A DNA stretch of 64,000 bases from Streptomyces canus (GTDB taxonomy: Bacteria; Actinomycetota; Actinomycetes; Streptomycetales; Streptomycetaceae), in the NCBI RefSeq assembly GCF_030816965.1, contig NZ_JAUSYQ010000002.1, positions 4,187,001 to 4,251,000 of the forward strand, read 5' to 3'. Positions within the stretch are counted from its first letter, which is position 1; every line of letters begins with the position of its first letter. Position numbers and translations under genes: made by a program. The notes beneath the pieces were generated by a model. The model searched no databases. It was given only the letters and a program-made list of their open reading frames with translations, and was not told the origin of the DNA. Positions 38,490-45,985 of this stretch are shown piece by piece.

Positions 38490-41400
38490 TCACAGCAGCC
38501 CGTCCCACATCTGCTCCAGCAGCACCGACCACCAGCTTTCCGGCGAGCCCAGCGCCGCCGGATCGAGCGAGGCCAGCTGGGCCTGGAAGTCGACGGTCCA
38601 ACGACCCGCCTGCTCCTGGTTCAGACCGAAGCGAAGCCGCCACATCCGGCCGAGCAGCGCCAGGCAGCGCTGGAACTCGGGCAGGCCCGTGTTCACGAAC
38701 TGCGGCGGTACGGGGACACCGCCAGGGCCCGCCTCGACGGGTACGGCGACGATGTTCGCCGTCCCGTACTGCACGCAGATCGCCTTGCCGAAGTCGCTGC
38801 CCATGACGAGGTACGAGCCCGCGTCGGAGGCCGGCTGCACCCCGCGCTCGGCCGCCAGCTCCGCCAGCGTCGGCACCGGACGCCCCGGCTGGGCCTGCGC
38901 CCAGAAGAACGGGCCCATGTCCAACGGCAACCCCGCCACGACCAGCGAGTGCGCGACCACCGGAGGTACGCCCTGGCGGGACACCGCGGCCTGCTCGAAC
39001 CGGAAGATGCCGGGGCCGAAAGCCCCCGCCAGCTCCTGCGCCACGCCCTCCGGCGGGATCGGCGGCGCGGACTGGACGGGCGGCAACGGCGCGCGCACCG
39101 GCCCCGGACGGGCAGGCCCATCCGCCACCTGGTGCAACTCGCCCTGGTGCGCCAGCAGTTGCTGCATGCCCTGCTGCCGGCTCGCGTGATCCGTGCCGTA
39201 CGGGGCGATGCTCGCGATCCGCGCCTGCGGCCACTGCTCCCGGATCATCCGTGCGCAGTACGCCCCCGGCAGCTCGCACGACTCCAACTCGGTGTGCAGC
39301 TCCAGCACTTGGTCCGGGGGCACGTTCATGCCACGCAGCTCGTGGAAGATCTGCCACTCGGGGTGCGGCGTCCCCGGCGCCGACCGCCGGATCAACTGCT
39401 GCTCCGACCCGTCCTGCGCACGGTAGCGAAGGACCGCCTGATACCCGGGCCCGACGGTGGGCTGCGTCTGCTGGGGGTAGCCGTAGGCCGGGGGCTGACC
39501 GGGCCCGGGCTGACCGGGCGAGGACGGACCCGGCGCGGACGGACCCGGCGCGGACGGACCCGGCGCGGACTGTCCCGACACCGGCTGCCCGGACAGAGAC
39601 TGTCCCGGCGCGGGCTGTCCCGGCATCGGCTGCCCGGACGCGGGCTGCCCGGGCGGAGGCACCAGGCCCGGGGACGGTACGGCACCCGGAGGCGGGGGCG
39701 GCATCGTGCCGGGCGGCATCGGCTGCGGAGCGCCCACAGCCGCCCCAGGGGCGCCGGGGGTTCCAGGGGCCCCGGGGACGCTGGGAGAGCCCGGGGTTCC
39801 GGGGGCGCCAGGAGAGCGGGGCGCTTGCGGCGGCGGAGGAATGCCGGGGCCGCCCGACGGGGGCGAGGACAACACGGTTTCCGCGTGATGCACGGCCCCA
39901 GGCGCGGTCCGTGGAACACCGGGGGCACCAGGAGGCTGCGGCACGCCGGGAGCCCCCGGCACACCCGTAGCCCCAGAAGCCTGCGGAGCGCCCGGGGCAC
40001 CGGGCGGCTGCGGACCACCAGACCCACCCGGCACACCGGAAAACCGCGATGAACCCTGGCCACCAGAACCCTGCGGCACACCGGGAGCACCAGAAGCCTG
40101 CGGACCACCTGGAACACCGGCCGGCTGCGCAACACCAGACCCACCCGGCACACCCGGAAACCGCGATGAACCCTGGCCACCAGAACCCTGCGGCACACCC
40201 GGAGCACCAGAGCCCGGTGCACTCGGGAACCCCGGGCCGCCGGACGAATGCGGCATACCCGGAGCCCCGGGCGGAGGCGGAGTCGGCGCACCACCAGGAG
40301 CGGACGGTGCGCCCGGAGGCTGCGGTGCTCCCGATCCCGAAGGCCCCTCGACACCCGGCGCCGACACGAACTGGGTGGGCACATACCCGCCCCCCGGCGC
40401 ACCAGGAGCGGGCGGCGGAGTCGAGTTCCCCTGCTGCGCACCGGGCACCCCGGGGGGACCCGGCGGAGGCGGCGGGGTCGATCCGCCGGCCTGCGCCCCA
40501 CGCGAGGGAGGCGCCAACTTGCTGGTGGCGACATCAGCGATGTCCCCGGCGCTCGGCGCGGGCCCCGGAGCACCGGGAGCGCCAGGCACACCCGGCGGCC
40601 GAGGCGCCCCAGCACCACCACCGGGCGCCTGCGGATACCCGTACGAGGACGCACCCAACGCAGACGGGGGCGGAGGCGTGACACCAGCCCCCGGACCACC
40701 CGCAGCAGCCGCACCCGAAGCGCCCGCCCCCTGCGGATACCCGTACGAAGACACACCGGGCGCAGGCAGAGAACCAGCCACGCCCGAAGCACCAGCACCC
40801 TGCGGATACCCGTACGAAGACACACCCGGCGCAGGCGGAGAACCAGCCACACCCGAAGCACCGGCACCCTGCGGATAACTGTACGAGGAGGCACCCGGCG
40901 CAGACGACGGAGTCGCCCCGGCACCTGGCCCACCCGACCCCTGCGGATACCCGTACGAAGACCCCCCCGGCGGCGTAACCCCCCGCGCCCCCTCCTCACG
41001 CACCCCGGACGACGACCGCGCGCCCCCCGAAATCCGCGCAGTCCTGGAGTCCGAGGTCTCCGAGATCTCCGAGACCTCCTGGACGTCCACGCCCTCCGAG
41101 ACCTCCGCGACCTCCGAGCCCTCCAAGGCCGACGAAGCCCCCTCCTCCGTACCGCCACCGCTCACCGGCGCCGAGAACACCGTCTCCGGCAACGCCACGG
41201 AGAGGTCCTCACCCCCGTTGGTGTCGGTCCCGGTCCACGGCCTCGCCCCGGCAGGCACCCCCGACGCGGCACCCGAATCAGCATCCGAACCAGCACTCGA
41301 CCCCGCACCACCAGGCCCACCGTCCCGAGCCCCGGACGAAGCCCCCGCGCCGTCGCCGCCGATCCCCAGCTTGTCCGCCGCGTCCTGCAACCACTCCGGC

Positions 41401-41738
41401 GGCGTCAGGAGAAACGACGTCTGGTTCAGATCGACCCGGGACGCCGCGGACACGCCCCCCGCGTCCTCGACCCCGTCCTCCCGGCCGTACGTCTCCTCGT
41501 ACCGGCGAATCACCTCGCCCACCGGCAACGAGGGCCACAGCGTGGCCTCCCCGCTGTCCCGGGCGATCACCAGCCGCTGCGCACCGCCGTCGGAACGCGG
41601 TCCCTCCGCCCGGTCCTCGGCCCACACCACGAACCCGAGGTCGAACTCCCGCACCCGCACCTCACGATGCTGATACGACGGCACATCCCCGTTGATCCAC
41701 TCTTCCGCGCGCTCCTGCGCCTGCGCGAACGTCACCAT
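38490..41738 (-). CDS. Deaminase-fold toxin / SUKH-4 immunity fusion with Pro-rich linker
   Basis: A 1082-residue protein in four parts. Residues 1-90 resemble the YrhB/Imm35 immunity domain. Residues about 95-755 are a Pro/Gly/Ala-rich linker with collagen-like GAPG runs and 23-residue SSYGYPQGAG repeats. Residues about 761-870 look like an XOO_2897-type nucleic-acid deaminase, with His815-x-Glu817 and Cys821/Cys828 in ELHTELESCELPGAYC. Residues about 892-1082 resemble a SUKH-4 immunity domain. No signal peptide, transmembrane helix or WXG100 module is visible. ATG at 41738 lies 3 bases after the stop of the WHH-SUKH gene, so they form an operon. Domain calls are by eye. Confidence 0.8.
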   Translation of the reverse strand: MVTFAQAQERAEEWINGDVPSYQHREVRVREFDLGFVVWAEDRAEGPRSDGGAQRLVIARDSGEATLWPSLPVGEVIRRYEETYGREDGVEDAGGVSAASRVDLNQTSFLLTPPEWLQDAADKLGIGGDGAGASSGARDGGPGGAGSSAGSDADSGAASGVPAGARPWTGTDTNGGEDLSVALPETVFSAPVSGGGTEEGASSALEGSEVAEVSEGVDVQEVSEISETSDSRTARISGGARSSSGVREEGARGVTPPGGSSYGYPQGSGGPGAGATPSSAPGASSYSYPQGAGASGVAGSPPAPGVSSYGYPQGAGASGVAGSLPAPGVSSYGYPQGAGASGAAAAGGPGAGVTPPPPSALGASSYGYPQAPGGGAGAPRPPGVPGAPGAPGPAPSAGDIADVATSKLAPPSRGAQAGGSTPPPPPGPPGVPGAQQGNSTPPPAPGAPGGGYVPTQFVSAPGVEGPSGSGAPQPPGAPSAPGGAPTPPPPGAPGMPHSSGGPGFPSAPGSGAPGVPQGSGGQGSSRFPGVPGGSGVAQPAGVPGGPQASGAPGVPQGSGGQGSSRFSGVPGGSGGPQPPGAPGAPQASGATGVPGAPGVPQPPGAPGVPRTAPGAVHHAETVLSSPPSGGPGIPPPPQAPRSPGAPGTPGSPSVPGAPGTPGAPGAAVGAPQPMPPGTMPPPPPGAVPSPGLVPPPGQPASGQPMPGQPAPGQSLSGQPVSGQSAPGPSAPGPSAPGPSSPGQPGPGQPPAYGYPQQTQPTVGPGYQAVLRYRAQDGSEQQLIRRSAPGTPHPEWQIFHELRGMNVPPDQVLELHTELESCELPGAYCARMIREQWPQARIASIAPYGTDHASRQQGMQQLLAHQGELHQVADGPARPGPVRAPLPPVQSAPPIPPEGVAQELAGAFGPGIFRFEQAAVSRQGVPPVVAHSLVVAGLPLDMGPFFWAQAQPGRPVPTLAELAAERGVQPASDAGSYLVMGSDFGKAICVQYGTANIVAVPVEAGPGGVPVPPQFVNTGLPEFQRCLALLGRMWRLRFGLNQEQAGRWTVDFQAQLASLDPAALGSPESWWSVLLEQMWDGLL
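40021..40200. repeat. 117-bp-period coding repeat in the linker
   Basis: A block of about 64 bases starting GACCCACCCGGCACAC at 40021 recurs at 40138 with very few changes. It encodes part of the Pro/Gly-rich linker of the deaminase/SUKH-4 protein. Confidence 0.8.
40620..40970. repeat. 69-bp coding repeats in the linker
   Basis: CTGCGGATACCCGTACGA-type units begin at 40731, 40800 and 40869 with an exact 69-bp period. Related copies lie near 40629 and 40941. Each encodes a 23-residue SSYGYPQGAG unit. Recent in-frame duplication is indicated by near-identity of the central copies. Confidence 0.85.
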
Positions 41739-41741
41739 CGG

Positions 41742-42734
41742 TCAGTTCACCCCCACCGAGGACACCGGAACGGACCGCGCGAAACCGCCGTCCACCATCA
41801 GGTTCGCCACCGTCTCCAACTCCGGCGGATTACCGGCCAGTCGGGACAGGAACACATCGAAGTCCGCACCGCAGGGCAGCAACAGCCGCTGCACGCGCTC
41901 CGCCGGCGGCAGCGAGGGATCGACATCCCGCGCGTCGTCGTAGGCGCAGAACCAGACCGATCCGGCCCCCTCGCCCTTCACCTTCACGGCCAGCAGACCG
42001 CCCTGGACGAAGCCGACACCGAGGTAGTCCTTCGTCAGGTGGTCGCGCAGGCACTTGTTGACGTACACGAGGTCGTTGACCGCCGCCTCGTCCCGCACCG
42101 TGAAGAACGGCTGGTCGACCAGGAGTCCCAACTCCGCGTCCAGCGCGGCCCCCACCGGCGCCGACCCGCCCGCCGCCTTCAGGAACGACCGGTACGCGCC
42201 CGGCAGCCGGTACCCGAGATCCTCCTCGACCCCCTGCACCTGCGACTCCGTCACCGCCACCGACGACTTCGGCAGCCCGAAATGCGCCGGACGCGTCTCC
42301 TGCAACGGCCGCGTCCCCCGCTTGTTCTGGTCGACACGTGTCGTCGCGATCCCGCCGTGATGCCGCAGCAGGGCCTTCACCTCGACCGGGATCAGCTCGA
42401 GCCGCCGCGAACCCACCACGTGGTGCCACGTCCAGCCGTGCGGCGTCGCCACCGCCGGCACCGTGTCCCACAGATCGTGACCGGTCGCCGACAGTGCCGC
42501 GTTCGCCGACACGTAGTCCGTCAGCCGCAGTTCGTCGACCCCGAAACCCTCCGGCGGATCGGCGATCTCGGCGGCGGCTCGCGCGTACGGCGAGAAGTCG
42601 GGGTAGCCACGCTCGTCCACCCGCACCCCTCTGGGATGACGCGTGGCCCGGACCGGATCCGGGAAATGCACGACCTGCCCGGCATAGGCCGCGTTCGGCG
42701 GCGCGGCTTGTTGCCCGAGCCGACCTGTCGTCAT
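41742..42734 (-). CDS. WHH-type nuclease / SMI1-KNR4 (SUKH) fusion
   Basis: A 330-residue protein. The N-terminal half (about 30-130) matches the WHH branch of HNH toxins: RGVRVDERGYPDFSPYA, then TPHGWTWHH (His104-His105), IPVEVK and LLRHHGG. Where most relatives have His in the EVH step, this one has Lys120, so metal binding may be impaired. The C-terminal half (about 160-300) is a SMI1/KNR4 SUKH domain, seen as VTESQVQGVEEDLGYRLPGAYRSFL. Toxin and immunity folds are thus in one chain. ATG at 42734 with AGGGGG upstream. It is followed directly by the deaminase/SUKH-4 gene. Confidence 0.8.
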   Translation of the reverse strand: MTTGRLGQQAAPPNAAYAGQVVHFPDPVRATRHPRGVRVDERGYPDFSPYARAAAEIADPPEGFGVDELRLTDYVSANAALSATGHDLWDTVPAVATPHGWTWHHVVGSRRLELIPVEVKALLRHHGGIATTRVDQNKRGTRPLQETRPAHFGLPKSSVAVTESQVQGVEEDLGYRLPGAYRSFLKAAGGSAPVGAALDAELGLLVDQPFFTVRDEAAVNDLVYVNKCLRDHLTKDYLGVGFVQGGLLAVKVKGEGAGSVWFCAYDDARDVDPSLPPAERVQRLLLPCGADFDVFLSRLAGNPPELETVANLMVDGGFARSVPVSSVGVN

Positions 42735-43067
42735 GGCGAAAGCCCCCTGCGGCGCTCTGGTACGACCCGCGGCGACCCCTTGGGCAAAGCAGGGCCGCCA
42801 CGCGCCGTATCGACTGTCTCGTCCGTCTCCGCGCGTCAACCGCGCGCATCGCGGCGACCACTTGGATCGCGGTGCCGACAGCCTATGCGGTACGACGACA
42901 CCGGTCACCGGGCACCGGTCAGCACCCCTCCGCTTCCGTGACCAGCCGTCACCCCGCCGTGACAGCCCGCCCGAACCGGGCGTGTCGCACCGCCCCAGCT
43001 TCCGCACCAGCCCCGCCGTTTGGCAGTCTGTGACCTCCGGGGGGATGCTCGGGAGGGGATGACGATC
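42735..43067. promoter_or_regulatory. Divergent promoter region of the SUKH/deaminase cluster
   Basis: A 333-base gap between the two minus-strand fusions and the two plus-strand genes. CACCGGTCA occurs twice, 13 bases apart (42899-42907 and 42912-42920), and GTCAC-CCCGCC-GTGAC forms an inverted repeat near 42948-42963. No gene is supported inside. Shared control of both pairs is plausible. No -10/-35 pair is convincing. Confidence 0.45.
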
Positions 43068-43631
43068 ATGAACACGACGCAGACGGGACCGCACACAGGA
43101 CCGCACACGGGCACGACGACCGGCGCGAACGGCAGCCCGCACGCCGGCCTCAACGGCGATCCCCGCATCGGCTGGAGCAGTGCCGAGAGACCCCACGCGC
43201 CCGCCCTCCGCCACCGCCGCGACGGCATACTGCCCACGGTCGCCGCCGCCCTCTCCGTCCGCGGCGCCACCCTCACCTCCACCGCGGCCCGTGGCGACCA
43301 GGCCCCGCCGCTGCACCCGCTCGTCCAGGACTTCCTCGACACCCTCGGCAGCGACCGGCGCGACCGCTTCACCGGCCGCTGTGCCGAGACCATGCTCATA
43401 TCGCGGCACATCGCCGCCGCCGACGCCGCCCGCAGCAAGCGCGCCGGCCGCAAACCGATGACCAACGGCGAGGCCCGCCGCGCTCTCAAGCAGGCCAAGC
43501 TCACCGCCCGCCGCATCCGCGAGGACGGCGACCCGCTGCACGGCAGCTTCGCCGCTCCCTGCCGCGCCTGTACCGCTCTGAGCGCCCACTTCGGCGTACG
43601 CATCGTCGACCCGACGGCGAACGGCGGCTGA
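43068..43631 (+). CDS. YwqJ-like deaminase domain protein
   Basis: A 187-residue protein. After a Gly/Thr/His-rich N-terminus (1-40), the rest carries the complete zinc-deaminase signature of the YwqJ family: GRCAETMLIS (Cys105-Ala-Glu107) and SFAAPCRACTALS (Cys165, Cys168). In polymorphic toxins such domains deaminate nucleic-acid bases. Here it is free-standing with no export signal. The start is ATG at 43068, 9 bases after GGAGGGG. The ATG at 43059 would abut the ribosome site. It is followed 92 bases later by a SUKH-3 gene, its probable immunity or regulatory partner. Confidence 0.85.
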   Translation: MNTTQTGPHTGPHTGTTTGANGSPHAGLNGDPRIGWSSAERPHAPALRHRRDGILPTVAAALSVRGATLTSTAARGDQAPPLHPLVQDFLDTLGSDRRDRFTGRCAETMLISRHIAAADAARSKRAGRKPMTNGEARRALKQAKLTARRIREDGDPLHGSFAAPCRACTALSAHFGVRIVDPTANGG

Positions 43632-43723
43632 CACCCCCCACCCGTACGACCCGTACCACCCGCACGACGGCGCCGCCGTGCACCACGGCGACCACCCATG
43701 ACCTCGACGAACGCGAAGGGCAG

Positions 43724-44218
43724 ATGCACCCCGACCGCACCGGCACCACCCGTTTCCCCGTCCCCGTCGACGCCGTTCTGCGCGCCGCCGGCTGGCAGCC
43801 CGGACGCTGGGACATAAAGCAGGCCGAGATCTGGGCCGACGCCCTGCGCGAACACACCTCACCGGCCGGACACCGGCACGCCGTGTTCCCGGCGGCGGTC
43901 GAGGCCTGGGCCGAGTTCGGCGGACTGCACCTGACCCCCACCGGCCCCGGCCGCCAGGTCGCCCCCGTCCACCTCCACCTCGACCCGCTGCACGGTCTCC
44001 ACATGGCCCGCACCCTCGCCGACCTCGGCCGCGCCCTCGACACCGAGGTCTGCCCGCTCGGCGCCGAGACCGACTCCCAGGCCATCCTCTGCATCGACAC
44101 CGAGGGCCGTGTCTACGTCCTCGACCACACCGGCGACTGGTACCTCGGCCCCGACATCGACCAGGCCCTCACCGGCCTCGTCTCGGGCATCGAACCGACC
44201 CGGCTCATCGCGGGCTGA
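43724..44218 (+). CDS. SUKH-3 domain immunity-type protein
   Basis: A 164-residue cytoplasmic protein matching the SUKH-3 family. Family features are RFPVPVDAVLRAAGWQPGR, a central EAWAEFGGLHL and C-terminal YVLDHTGDWYLGPDIDQALTGLVSG. SUKH proteins typically bind and neutralise nuclease or deaminase toxins. This one follows the YwqJ-like deaminase in the same direction and is its likely partner. In-frame upstream codons are closed by a stop, so ATG 43724 is the only good start. Ribosome site AAGGG is weak. Confidence 0.85.
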   Translation: MHPDRTGTTRFPVPVDAVLRAAGWQPGRWDIKQAEIWADALREHTSPAGHRHAVFPAAVEAWAEFGGLHLTPTGPGRQVAPVHLHLDPLHGLHMARTLADLGRALDTEVCPLGAETDSQAILCIDTEGRVYVLDHTGDWYLGPDIDQALTGLVSGIEPTRLIAG

Positions 44219-44270
44219 GCCCCAGGGTCCCGAGGCCCCACGTCCGCACGTCCCCGCGTCCCCGCGACGG

Positions 44271-45578
44271 TCATGCCGCCGGAATCACCGCCGACACCCG
44301 GAAGCCCCCCGCCTCCGTCGGCCCCGACACGAACACCCCGCCCAGCGCGGAGACCCGCTCCTTCATCCCCACCAGGCCGTTGCCCCCCGACGGCAGCCGC
44401 GCCGACGCGAGCGACGGCACCTCCGGCGGCGGTTCGTTCTCCACCTGCATCGCGATCTCCGACGCCCGGTGCGCCAGCCGTACGTGCGTCTTCGCGCCCG
44501 CCGCGTGCTTGTGGACGTTCGTCAGCGCCTCCTGCACCACCCGGAACGCCGTCTGCTCGATCTGCGCGGCATACGACCGCACGTCACCCTCCACCGACAG
44601 ATCCACGGCCATCCCCGCCGCGGCCGACTGCCCGATCAACGTCTCCAGATCGTCCAGACAGGGCCCGTCGGCCTCCTCCACGGCCCGCGAGGCCGCCACG
44701 GCCGCCGCCATCCCCACCGCGACGAGTGGCACCGCGGACCGCTCCCGCCGCCCGAAACCGTCCCCACTGCGCAGCACCCCGAGCATCTCCCGCAGCTCGG
44801 TGAGCGCCTGCCGCCCCATGTCCCCCACCAGTGCGGCGTTCTTGACGGCCTTCTCGGGATCCTTCCGGGCGACGGCCTGAAGCGCGGCCGCGTGCACCAC
44901 CATCAGGCTCACGCGGTGCGCCACGACGTCATGCATTTCGCGCGCGATACGGGTCCGCTCCTCGCCCCGCGCCCACTCGGCCCGCTCCTCGGCCCGCTCG
45001 GCGAGCAGCTGGAGCTCTCGCTCCAGATCGTCGGCCCGCTCCCGCAGGCTCTCCATGAGCCGGCGCCGGGCACCCACGTACAGCCCGAGCAGCAGCGGCG
45101 GTGCGGTCATGCCGATCGCGGTCGTGATCGACGCGAAGGGGACGAACCAGTCCCCCAGGTCCAGTTCGCCGTGCGCCATGTCCTGCCGTACCCGCACGAA
45201 CATCACGATCAGCATGCCGACCAGCGACATCCCCGCCAGCGAGCCGATGATCCGGCGCGGCAGCTCGGACGCGGCGAGCGTGTACAGGCCGACGATGCCC
45301 ATGAGGTAGCCCATCTGGGCCGGCGTGATCGCGATCGAGACGAGCACGACGGCGATCGGCCACTTGCGCCGGACGACCAGCACCGACCCCGTCAGCACAC
45401 CGAACACGATTCCGGCAGCCATCGGGATCCCGGCGTCCTCCGCGAACCGGATCCCCTCGAACGCACACTCGACAGCGGACGCCGACGCCAGGCTCACGTC
45501 CAGTACCGCGCTACGCCACCGTGCCCACCACCACGGCCCCGTCTGAGCCGCGGTGGTGTCTTCCCCCGTCGTGGTCAT
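44271..45578 (-). CDS. Orphan sensor histidine kinase (NarL-partner type)
   Basis: A 435-residue membrane kinase. About six helices in the first 170 residues are followed by a coiled coil (about 175-215). The HisKA_3 phosphoacceptor box is REMHDVVAHRVSLM, and the HATPase domain has N-box ALTNVHKHA and G-box GNGLVGMKERV. This class normally partners LuxR-type response regulators, but none is adjacent. The only one in the window is 13 kb away. Ligand unknown. No other gene shares its transcript. Confidence 0.9.
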   Translation of the reverse strand: MTTTGEDTTAAQTGPWWWARWRSAVLDVSLASASAVECAFEGIRFAEDAGIPMAAGIVFGVLTGSVLVVRRKWPIAVVLVSIAITPAQMGYLMGIVGLYTLAASELPRRIIGSLAGMSLVGMLIVMFVRVRQDMAHGELDLGDWFVPFASITTAIGMTAPPLLLGLYVGARRRLMESLRERADDLERELQLLAERAEERAEWARGEERTRIAREMHDVVAHRVSLMVVHAAALQAVARKDPEKAVKNAALVGDMGRQALTELREMLGVLRSGDGFGRRERSAVPLVAVGMAAAVAASRAVEEADGPCLDDLETLIGQSAAAGMAVDLSVEGDVRSYAAQIEQTAFRVVQEALTNVHKHAAGAKTHVRLAHRASEIAMQVENEPPPEVPSLASARLPSGGNGLVGMKERVSALGGVFVSGPTEAGGFRVSAVIPAA

Positions 45579-45798
45579 GCCTCCAGCCTACGTTCGGCGG
45601 TGGGAGGTTTTCCGGTGCATTTCGACGACTGGCCCACACCACCTTGAGTGACCGATCGACCACGAAACCGCCCGATATCCTCGGCATCGGAGTCCGCAGG
45701 GGCACCGATCCGTACCGTCGCGTCGAAGGCGCCTGGTACGGCATAGTAGGAGCCGCCACTCGGCGACCTGACTGAATGTCCGGTTCAGTCGGGTTTAT

Positions 45799-45870
45799 TC
45801 CCCCGTGGTGTAATTGGCAGCACTGTGGCTTTTGGTGCCATCTGTCCGGGTTCGAGTCCTGGCGGGGGAG
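45799..45870 (+). tRNA. tRNA-Gln (anticodon UUG)
   Basis: A 72-base cloverleaf. Acceptor arms TCCCCCG (45799-45805) and CGGGGGA (45863-45869), discriminator G, D-loop GTAATTGGCAGC, anticodon loop CTTTTGG with TTG, and the T-arm GGTTCGAGTCC. CCA is not encoded. It lies upstream of glmU in the same direction and has its own promoter region in 45579-45798. Confidence 0.95.
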
Positions 45871-45985
45871 CCGCACCCTGGTCGGGCCCTGACAGCACCG
45901 TCAGGGCCCGCTCTCATGTCCCCCAAGAAACGCCCCGGTATCCTGCGGATGTCACCCCACCCCCTCCACAGCCGAAGGGCATCCC

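Noticed and set aside
40620..40970. CRISPR-like regular repeats
   Set aside because: The 69-bp period is a multiple of three, the spacers are as conserved as the repeats, and both encode a protein linker. No cas genes are present.
40248..42941. An 897-codon Arg-rich plus-strand frame across the SUKH genes
   Set aside because: Shadow of the Pro/Gly-rich linker. Composition is dominated by Arg/Thr/Pro and matches no fold.
38490..44218. Secreted polymorphic toxin locus of the usual kind
   Set aside because: No RHS/YD repeats, WXG100, PAAR, signal peptide or pre-toxin domain is seen. The toxin folds are free or fused to immunity domains instead.
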